NCBI RefSeq assembly: GCF_947623445.1
Contig: NC_135241.1
Span: forward strand, 16,866,501-16,930,500
DNA: 64,000 nucleotides
Source of the DNA: Clavelina lepadiformis
Lineage: Eukaryota; Chordata; Ascidiacea; Aplousobranchia; Clavelinidae
Direction: 5' to 3'
Translations under genes and position numbers: made by a program
In this document: positions 22,571 through 34,900 of the stretch, one piece after another
Layout: each line of letters begins with the position of its first letter
How positions within the stretch are numbered: position 1 is the first letter of the stretch
Notes under the pieces: generated by a model
The model's database searches: none
Told to the model about the DNA's origin: nothing
Seen by the model: the letters and a program-made list of their open reading frames with translations, nothing else

Positions 22571-23801
22571 GTTTACCTAACAATTAGCCACTAAAAAGGT
22601 TTGAAGCCAAATTTTTTTTTAAAGCTTTCAGAACCGCCGTTAACACAAGAACAGCAACCAGCCTTTACAATCGTTTAATATTTACAGTATGGAGTGGACA
22701 ACGTCACAAATGCTACGATACAAGTATGACTCAGCATCTTTTGCGTGCAGAATTTTGTCATTTGAAACAGCTTGAGTTTGTCATCAAATATGTTTAAATC
22801 CCATAAAATATTTAATGAAAAATATTTTTGGAAAACTAATTGAAATTATGCATTAACTTTTAAGTTTTTGTGGTGATTTTTGCTTAGTCATTGATTCTGC
22901 TAACTTTTTTCAAAGATATCTTATAGTCTTTTGATATGGCTTGGTATGGTATGACAAATCTTTATCCTTATACTGATTAAAGCCTTTGCACGACTTAAAC
23001 CTGGTGATGCTCATCGCTCGAGCTAGCCTTTGTGCAAGTTCCGTTTGTCACACATTTTCATAACTTATGTTTTTTTTAATATTGTATTGCCCGAAGTATA
23101 GAGCTGTTCACCAGTTTCACTTAATAGGAGTAGCCTAAACGTCATTAATGCCGTACGAAAAGGCATTACAACGATAGCGCCACTATCGAATACTAAGAAC
23201 GGTATTGCGGTATATCGATAATAATAATTACGGTATTTATAGAATAAACTTGAATAAACCATAGGTAGGCCTATTACCTTACAATGCAAGTTGATTACTT
23301 GTGCTAATATCGTTAACCCTTAACCTACATTATATCTAATGTAACTGACTATCATACTGTATATGATAAAAAATTATTCCAAAAAAATTTGCAGATAGCC
23401 AAATCAAGGCTATTTTTTGTTTTAAAACTGATTTCATATTTTCCGTTACATTTACTTCCGTTTAGTTCAAGCATGAGTTGAGCGTAAAAAAAATTGAATA
23501 AAAACAACAAAGTACAAAAAGCTCAATTTTATTATAATGTGATGCGCGGCAAACAACGGATTCAACAAGTATTCTCTAGATACGCTCTGGAGAGAGACAA
23601 AGAGAAAGAGGGAGAGCCCCGTCATGACTCCGAGGTAATCAAACTCCTGTTAAAGTTCTGCATTCTTGTCGGCTAGCATTGCATATAAATAGACTGACAT
23701 TAAATGAAATGAGAAACATAGCCTAAATGAAATATATATTGGACCAAAGTAAAACGAGCATAATCAATTTAACTGAATAAGTCCCTGCAAATGACGCAAG
23801 C
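22571..23801. other. intergenic region upstream of coatomer epsilon
   Basis: This region should hold the coatomer epsilon promoter on the minus strand, but no clear core element is seen. Short frames (23065-23289 minus, 23494-23676 plus) are unrecognised. Confidence 0.4.
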
Positions 23802-23809
23802 GTTTACTT

Positions 23810-24006
23810 CAGGGGTTCCCAACCTTTTTTGCTGCTCGTACCCCTTTGTCAGGTCAGAACATTCTTCGTACCCCCAAAAAAATTCTGATGGAATTTTTCA
23901 TATATATATTGCTAAATTAAATTGCTTTTATAGCTCAATTAAACGTACGTAACGTACGTTCGTACCCCTTGATGTTCAATCTCGTACCCCCGGTTGGGAA
24001 CCCCTG
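23810..24006. mobile_element. hAT MITE, 197 bp, perfect 8-bp target-site duplication
   Basis: It starts CAGGGGTTCCCAACC and ends GGTTGGGAACCCCTG, a perfect 15-bp inverted repeat. It is flanked by perfect 8-bp GTTTACTT copies at 23802-23809 and 24007-24014. The interior repeats CGTACCCC in both orientations. No coding capacity. Confidence 0.93.
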
Positions 24007-24014
24007 GTTTACTT

Positions 24015-26185
24015 AATATGCATACACTATAATGGTGAGGTTCATAAGAAGTAGAATTAAAAGTCAAATTCCTCCGGATCCTTTTACTCACCGTTCAGAA
24101 CATGAAAGAAAAAATGGCTGTGCTCAACTGCTCATGTGATTTTAACCTCTAGGCCGGCAAGGTTGTTGGAGCCTCTTTTTTGCAATTTGAAAGAAGAGAA
24201 CCTATCTTTCATATTCTGAATGATGAGTAGAAAGCTACATATAGCCTACAACCACTAGCTTCACAACACTATTATTTCTTATTTTTCTGCTTTGTTTTTA
24301 TAGTATGCCTTGTTTGTAAGTTCTTGTCGCTATGGCATTTGCGTCTTAAAAAGATCTTTTATATGACATTTCCTCCTTTGATGGGAAAATTATTTCTGAC
24401 TTACAACGACAAAAACTCCTTGAAAACAAAAGCGTAATTTGAACTGTGGCCGAGCGCTCGTGTCATGAATAATAATCCCATCGAAATTAGATCGTGCAAG
24501 ACCGGCAAAACCATTCATTATGATGTCTTCTCTTCAGCCCAGGAAATGAAAGTCTAAAATAATTTTGCTTTTATAAGATAACAGTGAATAGTGTTTAATG
24601 TGTCATGAACCTTGAACTATAATGGGGACCCAAAAATGTGAGGAAACATTTCTGAAAAACACTTGTTAAAAGTTTTTTTAAGATGGAAAAGAGTATAGAA
24701 ATGGGCCTACAAAATGTTTTTATAATTATTTGTTTCGAGCCGTATTTCTAATTACAGTAAAATAATATGATTAAGTGTAAAAAGCACAACTCTGACATTA
24801 AAGAACTTGAATAGGTCCTGCAGTAAATAAATATTTTGTAAATGCATTTTTTTGCTTGATTTACACATCAACAAGCAACCATTGAACGTGGTTATTCATA
24901 GCGATGCGTCTCCAGTACCTTGTCGAATTGCTTCAATTTTTATTTTATTTTTGGCGTTTCCTTGTCATCAATAAATCACAGGAAACGTAGCATTTTAATA
25001 TTGCCTCCAATAGAGCCATTGAATATGACGCCGCTACTGATTACGTCACTTCATCGAGAGCGCTGGCCTGCCTTCAGTTTAAAAGTTTGCTGGTAAGAAA
25101 ACTTTCTCACGGAACACAATTTTTTCCCATTGGAACATTGGCAAATTATTCCTGTACTTTGGCAGGTAATTGTTGACTTCCGCATTATTTCATGCTTTTT
25201 TCTTTACAACTTGCCTACATATTGCGCAGGTATATATTCTTCCGCTCTCAGACATTTATCACAGTACGATACCTTTATCACATTAAATATTGAATGTTTA
25301 ATGACGTTAATCAGCGAAAGGTTTACTTTATATGAGTTTATCGTATATCATTTCCGTATAAAGTGTATAGCATCTGCATAATACCATAGCGTTTATCTCA
25401 TCAAAATTTTAAGCCATTTTGAGTATAGTTGATCACAGAATGGAAAGTCCAGAGCCATATGCTGAGCGCCCTTTGTGAGCTGTTCTAAAAAGTTTGATTA
25501 ATAAGGCACTTGTGGTATATCACCTTTTTAGAGGGGAAGTTTTTCGATGGTCTACTAATAACAAGATGGTTAAACGAACGTAAACGCAGATACCAGGTGA
25601 ACTGAAAAGCTTTCTTACTTGAGCAAAGGGAATATTTAAATCATTTTATTTCTCTGGCTGCAATTCTAATCTAATTACAAGCATATAAAAGCATCAATTA
25701 GACTAGAATACGTTACCAAAGCTTTAAAAATGTGAAACAAAATCGTTTTTAATAAGATTTGCATTGAGCTTTCAACTCCAAAAGCGCTGTTTGTTAAAAC
25801 GGCAGATAGCAACTTTACGAACGCTTACTGCAAACGCTGCTATTGAATAATAATGAAAAGATGGAAAGTTAAAGCTTACAACCTTAACAGGAAAGTTAAA
25901 GCTTAACAGGAAATTATTTAGCTGTAAGTAGAAAATAGTAGCATGTTGGTTATTGATGCTAACTACAAGCTATTGTGTAAAAAGGCTGCGTAAATCCGGC
26001 GAGCAGATGTTCTGCAAAATCTGTAGGCAATGTTGTGGCTGTAGTATATGAAGTTTATAATTTTGACAAATATTTCACAAAGTACTTTAAATATTATTTC
26101 AAGCTTATAGCGACTAACGTCTAACAGACGTTTATAGTACTAAAATATTTATCACCTGTATTTATTTCATTTCTTTGTTGGCAAA
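24015..26185. other. intergenic, no gene recognised
   Basis: AT-rich. A plus-strand frame at 25130-25381 (83 codons) is unrecognised. The promoter of the CAP-Ly6 gene is expected near the right end, but no clear core element is visible. Confidence 0.4.
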
Positions 26186-29100
26186 ATGCATGAGAAATGT
26201 CACGTCTTCGCCTACGTGCTTCTGTCAATGTTCCCCCTGATTCAGTTCAGTTCTGCAATTCGAAGCAACTTCACATCAAGTGAAATAACGGAATTGCTCA
26301 AAGCACATAATTACTACCGACGTCGGGTAACTGTTTAGAACTATCTTAAGTAATGTTACTTGCAATGTTGATAAGTAAAAGTGTTTATTTAGGTGTGTAG
26401 TTAAGTCAAGATATTGTAATCAGAATAAAAGCGAACTTTTTCAATATCAATATTTTTCAAAGTAAATTGGTTTTCGTTTGCGACGTTCGAAGATATATTG
26501 TTTAAGGTATATATATATGTATTGTAAGTGTTTGACAACAAATTCAAATTTTTATCATATCACATTCTCCAAAAAACTCGGTAACTCTTCCAAATTTTGG
26601 CCTAGGCCTACTTCCAAAAAGTTAAGTTCCTGATTAAAAGAACTTCCAATAAAACAAAAACGAAACACGAAAAGTTTCACACAACTGTTATCTAATTCAC
26701 AATTAAAAAGCATAGACCTCTTTTTGCTCACGTTGAGAAAATTTAAACTCACAGGTTGACCCTCCGGCTAGCAACATGAGAAGAATACTATGGGATAAGC
26801 GACTTGCCATGTTGGCCCAGGATAGAGCGGAAAGATGTATCTACTCACACGGACTTGGAGTGTCTCATGATGAACTTGGGCCAGTCGGGGAAAACATTTA
26901 CATTACAAACGGCACCTTTCCTAGTAAGCGGATAATAAAAAAGTCATTTGGAAAGACTGGGTGCTAATATTTGGCATATTGCAGGACCAAAGTTTGGAGT
27001 GAACCGTTGTGTCCAAAAGTGGAACAGCGAGAAAGAAGATTTTACATACCATTCACGCGAATGCAAGGAAGGAAAGCAATGTGGACACTATACACAAGTA
27101 CGTAATTATTAAAGATTTAGTGAATTCATACATGTATATTGTCCTTATACTTTCCTTTAAATCGAATCTGTCTAAATATTTTCATAGACATTTTTTGTCA
27201 TATTACCGAGAAACGCTGTTTTGATGCTGTTTATATTTATTGAAATATCGTAACTATTATCTTAATACCCTTTAAAATTACCTTTTATCTAAATTGGTTT
27301 TAAAAGGTTAATTAAAGTTAGTGGATGTTTGGTTGAGGTTTTGGCTAAAGATATTCTTTCATATGCAGCTTGTATGGGCAACGTCCCATCTAGTCGGCTG
27401 TGGTGTAAAATACTGTCAAACTCCATTGGAAGCACCACAGCATGTGGGAAATCTTCGAAACGTCACCATAGTGTTTTGCCTTTACCACAAACAGGGAAAC
27501 AAAAAACGGCAGCTGTTTGGCGGAGAGAGGATCAACAAGCCATACGTCGAGGGTGAATTTTGCAGGTACAATTTAAAGGGTACTTAAAAAGCAGCACACT
27601 TTTATGCATTATTAATGAGTATAACCTACAAATTAAATGCACAAAGCATGGTGTTTAGGTCGAACCAGAGCCCGGGCCCTAAGGGTCAATACATGAACTT
27701 CTCCAATTATTCCCACAAAGCCGAGCGCATTACTCATATATTTTTGCCAGAACGTTAATTTATGGTGCAAATAAACAATTAAGAACTACATACTGCATGC
27801 AATTGTTGCCAGGGTATTCTGATTCTCCCTTACAGGGTTAATATGAAATATGCATGTGCATAGTGTAGCTGTAGCCTATACGAAGTACTAAAAATGTGAA
27901 ACTTGTTAAAATTAATCAAATACCAGTACTTAATTCATATTTTCTCTTGTACTCTTATTTGCTTGTTTATATGCACTTGCTGTAGCTTTCCTGTTATATG
28001 GAATTCATATGGTGGTACGCAGTGTATCACGCGTATCGCACACAATATTTTTCTTTGTTTATTTTAAAAACTTTCCACTTATGCGCGAAGTAGCCTAATT
28101 GCAGTTATACCGATATATTTTCCTGAAAGATCAGTCCACGATTTTTGTTTGACAAACGGTCTAGTTTCATAGATCACCTTAAATATCCGTATACTTTTTT
28201 ATTTGCTATCTGATAAGTGATAACGTCACAGCATGTTTGGGCTCGGGTCGGGTTTTAACGAACGTTAAGTCGGCTAGTTAGGTGACAAAAGATTTTAAAA
28301 GTGTTATTTTCAAAACAAATGTTCTTAATTTAAAGGTATTTTACTTTATTTTACTCTATGCTATTCTTGTGTTATTCTTTAATCTGTGATCATTACAATG
28401 CAAGTTAATTACAGATTATACAATATTACACATTGAAATATCTCATTATTTTTCGTCCAGTAAATGTCCAGCTTCGGCGAATAAATGTTACTCGAAGTTG
28501 TGCTCAGTCGATAAGAAGAAGGGACCCAAACGAGAAAGAGTTCCCGAAGTAGAAAGTCACGTGGTAGAGCACACCCAATCAAACTCAACGGATCATATGA
28601 ATACTGTTCAAGTCTACTCAAGTCTCAATACTGCTCAAGTCTATACCTCAACGATCTTACCTACGGTAGCTGAAGACGCGAAAAAAAACCAATCTTTTAC
28701 CACTACGACAAGAACAGGTTCTTCCACAAAACCACTTGTTAGCGAGTTCACAGTGAAGCTTGATTCGGTTTCAACCCGCGTCACCCAAAAAGAAGTTGAA
28801 AAGGAAGAGATTATTACAGCGATTATGGAAAATAAAAAAGAAGAGCATAGTACAATTTTTTATCCAAAAACTGTAAAATCCACGCCTGAAGTTGTTGCAG
28901 AGCAAGATAAGACCAAAAAACAGGGCATAAACGACAAAGGCATTGAAATGGACTTGACAAGCACAAGTACAGAAATAGCTAAGATGACGACAACTAAAGG
29001 AAATATGAAAGAAGAAACCACTTTGATGGAAAAGAAAAACGAGGTCACAATTATTAGCACATCGAAAAATGATTTTGAAACGATAGAATGCTACTCTTGC

Positions 29101-29748
29101 TCAAACTTGGAAGCCCACGCCTGTAGAAAAGAAGATGATCGCGTGTCGTGCCATCACCGTCCGAAAGGTGTCACTAAAGAAACAAAGCAAAGGTCTCATG
29201 TCTGCCTGATCTCAATTCAAAAGAAAATGGTGGGTGACAGTATTATTTCACCATTTCAAACTTGTAGCTTGCTACTTGCCAAACGCTTGCGCAAAATAAC
29301 CAAACGGGAGATTTTGTTTTCTAATTTCAATCTTATTCCCTGACTCAATCATCTTAAAATCATTCTAAACCTATCAGTATTTGAAGAATGTATTTCATCA
29401 ACCTATTTTCAAAACTTATCTTAATTCGTGCAGGTTGAACAGGGCTGCGTTCCTAAACACGAATGTCACAAAATGATGAAGGAAATTGAAAATGGCGACG
29501 TGCAATGCTGTTCAAAAGACTTATGCAACAAAATTCCCGGTGATCATGATAGCAGTGATCAGAAGCCAAAACTTAGTCAAAGAAAATCGGACGAGAAAGG
29601 CATGACAAACGGTCCTGACCAGAATGAAAAGCCAACCAAAGCTCCTATACATATGGAAACTACAAAGGGTGGAGACGCGACTGCTGTTACCCCACACGTG
29701 ACTTTTATGTCGTTGATAATATTGGTTGTAACTTTATTGCTTGTGTAA
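26186..29748 (+). CDS. CAP-domain protein fused to a Ly6/uPAR domain with GPI-type C-terminus (one apparent frameshift)
   Basis: Five exons: 26186-26326, 26755-27097, 27369-27565, 28461-29229 and 29434-29748. Exon 1 gives a signal peptide (VFAYVLLSMFPLIQF) and the CAP start LLKAHNYYRRR. Exons 2-3 carry HDELGPVGENIY, IWHIAGPKFG, CGHYTQ then LVWATSHLVGCGVKYC, the CAP (CRISP/SCP) signatures. Exon 4 opens with a CSKCP..ANKCYSKLCS hinge, then about 190 residues rich in Thr/Ser/Lys/Glu. Residues about 437-515 form a Ly6/uPAR three-finger domain with ten cysteines ending CCSKDLCN. The C-terminus is a hydrophobic run (TFMSLIILVVTLLLV), as in GPI-anchored Ly6 proteins. Expected product is about 587 residues on the cell surface. 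Exon 2 is 343 bases and contains one extra base: the frame changes around the A6 run at 26937-26942. This is either an assembly/sequencing error or a disabling mutation. Splice phases elsewhere agree. Function is unknown. Confidence 0.85.
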
Positions 29749-29802
29749 TGTACGTTGTGATGTGCTTTTATCAAATGTATTTATTTTATTTCCTGATAAA
29801 AG

Positions 29803-29808
29803 AATAAA
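29803..29808 (+). terminator. poly(A) signal of the CAP-Ly6 gene
   Basis: AATAAA lies 55 bases after the stop codon at 29746-29748. Confidence 0.65.
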
Positions 29809-31996
29809 TCACTTCAAATTCCCAAAGGTTTCCAAAGTAATTTTTCTATCTAAACTGTTAACAGAAAGATCATATTCAATTACCCGTCTCACTTGTTAAA
29901 AGTAATGTTAACGTCAAAATGAGTTTGTGAATTAATCATTCCAACCCATGCAAAAGTGCATTGCTGTTTTTGGCTTCTTTTTCATTTTTTTTTTGTAAAA
30001 TGTTCATAACATTTCTCGGCTTTCATGCTTGAAATTGCGTCTCTTTGTTCATCTCAGATAAAGATGTGCATGAAATGTATATGCACGTCAAACTGCACAA
30101 GTAAGGCGTTGCATCAAGAAAACGATTTGATACATTTTACAATTTATACAATAAAACGTCCAAGGTACTATCAAAGAACGGAGATGTTTTGCTTACCAAG
30201 ATTAAAATATTTATTAAATGGTTTTATGAACTTATTTAACAGAACCATTTTTTTGTAATTCCTTAGCTGTGTTATTAAATCACATTAAGCATATTTTCAG
30301 CAAGGGCCTATAACCATATAATTTTGTGTCGGGCTATATAAGCTATCATACAACATATGCTTTCCTACGTTTCAGTGGGTAGGATAAGTTACGCAAATGA
30401 ATTACGTTTTATACAGTCGTAAGCAAACTTTGTGACAAGTTATGCTTGGTCCAAAATTCTTCTTGACGTCAAATTTCGTCCGCTGTTACGAAACAGTGTT
30501 TACCTTGGCCTGCATTTTCTACTAAAAATCTGAAATTACGCAAAACATTTCTCATCCACAAGGACTTTGCCCTTCTATCGGATGATGTCGATTAATATTT
30601 AACCTGTGCAGTGTTTTTCTGTTTGTTATGAATATGTCGTCATGATTCTGAAAACCAGTGTTGCAAATAGCTGATAACACCGGCTGAAAAAGCAAATAAA
30701 TCATTGTAATTTATTTCACCAAGTGGTGTTTGTTCCATATATAACGGATGGCTTTAATTTTGTTACAACACAGGCCGAAGGAAAAGTAGTGGGATGCAGA
30801 ATAAGTTGCGGAGAGGGGGCACTGTTTTTTCTGACGGTGAGATTTCGTATTGAGGATAATCGGTGAGAGGTAGCCAATATGTTTGAAAACACGATTCAGA
30901 AGACATTTTTCTTAGGAATCTTTAAGCCTCAGTCCAAATTTTTCTAATTATCATATCACGCGTCGTGTGACGAGTGCATTAGAATAATAATTTTTTCCGA
31001 ATAATGTTAGAAAACAACATTATCAGCAATTTAAATATAAAACACTAACATGCACTTACAGTTTACTATACAAAAGTATGGTGACCGATAACAAGAATTA
31101 ACTCAGTTTGCCAGACATATAACAATTTCAATTTCACACGGACCCGTAGTGTCTTTTGAATGAATGGCACGATATGTGTTGCTTCTCACAAACCAGCAAA
31201 GGGTTAAGAGGGCATATATAGTGTTATAAGAATAACTACTTTGTTAAAACGAGAGTAATAGCTTATATAGGAAAACGAACAACCCTCTTTCTTGAGTAAT
31301 TATTGTCGAAGAAACAATTAAATATTGATGTAGGCCACGTCTTGACAATGGGTCGTGCAATACAACGCAAAAACTTTCTTCATAAAGCAGAGATTAAAGA
31401 AAGGTCATTACGCTTCTATACCAATCATAAAAAACAAGCACCAAACACTGACGACAAATCTTCTTTGCAAACAAGTAAATATCACGCACTTGTATACAAG
31501 GAGTAATATTGTTTAAAATAATCATAATCCAAATATCAATGTATAACAGTACTTCTCGGTATATTTAAACACGTGTACATGTTTTGACGTATTGAACGAT
31601 TTTGATTGGATGAGCGAGAATCACCCCATACTGGTGCCAGAACTTATAATATCGAGGAAGGGAACAAGTCAGAACAAGAAAGTGTTATCCGTTAGCTAAC
31701 ATCGTTCAAAGTCCAAAGTGTTTTACATGAAAGCACCTTTAAATACTTATTTCAAAACTAACTTGAAGAGAAAAGTAACATGTCGTGGAAGCAAAACGAT
31801 GCCTTGAGAGTCAAAGATCAACATCTGATATTTTCAAAGGTTTTGTTATTTCGAAACGATTTATGGCGTTATTGATGCTGAAATACAGTTTATTTCTGAA
31901 ATGCAGACTTTATTAGTTTCTTTTATTTCAGAAAAAGTAAAAAAGTTGGTTTTTTAAACTGAAATAAAACTTAAACAGCTTTGCCAAATCTTCGAC
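29809..31996. other. intergenic region upstream of the NPC1-type gene
   Basis: No gene recognised. Short plus-strand frames (30025-30258 and 31303-31506) have no domain. The NPC1-type promoter and any 5' non-coding exon should lie here. Confidence 0.4.
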
Positions 31997-34900
31997 ATGT
32001 TTCGGTGGATTGCCAAAGCAGAACATTTTTTGGCACTCCTTGTGTTATGCCTTACACTAAAGGTGAGTTAACAGAAGTTACAAAAACGCGTAACGGAAAA
32101 ACATTTTGGTGTGAGCAAGCTTTGCTTTTGATTTATACCCTATTATATAACATCGCCAGAATTTATACAGTTAGTACTAGTATGCACTACTGACTACAAT
32201 ATACATGGTAAATTAAACTAACGTATTTCGATAGCTAGCGCTAGGCATGGCTGCAGCCGTTTAAGCGTTAAATATTATATTATATCTATATTTATTACTT
32301 GTTGTTTTCATTTTCTAGCACACACGCGGACAAAGTGGAATGGATCCTGTTGGTGGACCGTGGACTATTTCTCATGAACCGGGGATGTGCTCAGGGTTTG
32401 GAAGTTGTGGATACAACAATGGAGTGGACAACCCCAAAATAAGAGGTGAATCACTTCATGAATTGTTATTGTGTTGATATAAGGTTATGTGTTCTAAAAA
32501 ATAAGTTTACGTGTAAATGAAGTTATATTGCATGTTAGGTAGCTTTAAACGGAAAAAAAATAATAAACGCATAAAACTATTCTTTGGTTGGTTGTAGGGG
32601 AAATGTCTTGCGCAAATAACGTACCAGCATCAACTATTTCGAAGATAACGGAACCAACATGGTTCGATTCTTTAGAAAGTGTGTGCCCTATGTTAGTGTC
32701 TCCAGAAGGCCCCACTAAAGTGTGTTGCGATCGATCGCAACTTCGCACTTTAGAGACACAGCTCACTGCGTCAGAGTTAATTTTCCAAAGATGCCCAAGC
32801 TGTTTGGAAAACTTTGTGACATTGTACTGTCAGGTAAATTAAATTATCAATCAACTATTTTTAAATAGTTGCCTTCCATATAATAACGACTGAAACCTTA
32901 TCTTTGCAAGTTGTCGAATATTTATTGTATGCTTTATTTCATAGATTACGTGTTCACCGAATCAAGCGACCTTTGTAAACGTTACTAACCTTTATCAAAA
33001 TGTGGATGAGACAATGCCTGGCGTTTCGGGACAGTCGGTGTATATATCAAAGAAAATGGCGGATGGTCTGCATGCGTCATGCAAAGATGTCACTTTTCCA
33101 CAAACTAATGGTATTTTGGTCCGGTGACATAATGACGTTCGTTTAGGATTTGATGCAATATGTTGACATTTTTATTTTTCGAATTTTCGAAGACGAAGTT
33201 TTCTGTACCCTGTATAGCTGCTAGTAGGATAACTTATGTGAAGAAATTGGCTCTTACATACGCTTATTTGCACAGAAAGCATAACTAATTTCGAGTTATT
33301 ATTATAAATTTTTTTCGTCAGAGTAATGAGATAACTGAATAAAAAGCAAGTAGAAATAAATACGGAAATAACTAAAAAAGCAAATACTTAATGTAAACGT
33401 TTAGCGCTTAGACATCAGCTAAGGTGTGGGGGCGAAATTGATAACAGATAGAACTACTGTAAAATATGACAATAATATGATGTGATGAAAGACACAAAAA
33501 GGAAGGGCGGGAGTTTATGTTATGTATAGTTATTGTAACTTATTAATTGCCTACTGCACCAAGTGCTATCCTTCTACAGTACACTTCAAATGCTAAAATG
33601 TTTGCTCTTTCTCTGTTTATATTTCTAGTTCTTTTCTATTAATTACTGTATGTCATTAAACTGAAGAATAAGAACGATAGTAAAGTTAGAAACTTTAAGT
33701 AGTAGTCTATTTTTATTGCAAACAATAGCCTATATTCCTATAATGTGCTTTTTTACTTCGAATGCTGAAAATGAACATTTAATCGACCAAAACAATTTCA
33801 TTTCATGTTATCAGCTTGTCTCCGCCTTGAAACCGGCGAAAAACTTCACACAACTAATTTATTTAACGATCATTTTCAGGAAAAGCTATTGCCCTCGTGT
33901 GTAACGGTTTCAGTGGAGATGCGTGTACAAGCCAACAATTCTTGAACTATCTCGGTTCAACGAACAACGGAGTTGCTCCAGTCGATATGGACTTTCAACA
34001 AATAGGAAATAACACGGGGATCAACAGCGTAACAACACCAGAACGTAGGTGGCTTTTATAAAGGTTATTGACCAGTTTAAGGGTACCTAGCCTATGGTGT
34101 TAATCCGTGAGCAAATAATTCAAACAGCAAGAACTTTAACTACTCAATTATGGCAATTTTTAAATTAAATTATTAACCGACTAAAAGACTTGACAGTTGG
34201 AATTGTCGACCAACTTGCGTGGTATCTGCAGCGCGTGTGAATATAATAATTCTGTTTTACTTACTTCTAATTGATTATTTTAAACTTCACTTGACACATA
34301 AACATAGCTTATGTAAAGCGTAGCAGATAACCTGCAAACCCTTACGCATTTTACGTCGCATGCTTCGCTGAGGTATAGAGGTCTTATTGAGCAAGTCCAG
34401 TGCGTAGGTTTCAAACTGCTGTAAAAAAAATAAGCATTGTTTTTCAACGGTTTTTTATCGTGTAAAGGAATTCATATGCTACTCACCTGAACAAAATCTT
34501 TACACATCGATGCCCAGAACGCTTGTAATTTAAAAACGAATCAAAGTGGGTCGACAATTTCCATTGTTAAGTATAGGCAATCAAAAAATCTCGCCACCCG
34601 AAAAATGGCGGCCGTAACTTGGAAAAGGGCCAATACTTCATAGTCATAGCATTTTCAAAGCAAATTTAGATTTTGTATTTCATGTTAAATTACGCGTGGT
34701 AGTTGCAGTATAACAATTCTTGTAGTCTTGTTTCCTTTGCTATATGCATTGGAATTGTTACAATATAGATTATACGTAGCCTTGTTTAAATTTGAACCAA
34801 TCAGGAATTTATCATGGAAAGAAACGTTTATTTCAGCACCCGAAGGCATGGATGTTTTGGATGCAAACACATACAGTTGCAACGAATCACCAAAGATCGG

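Noticed and set aside
26920..26942. A tiny intron (donor GTAAGC at 26925, acceptor AAAAAG) as explanation of the CAP frame break
   Set aside because: It would be only about 20 bases, too short for splicing; a one-base indel in A6 is simpler.
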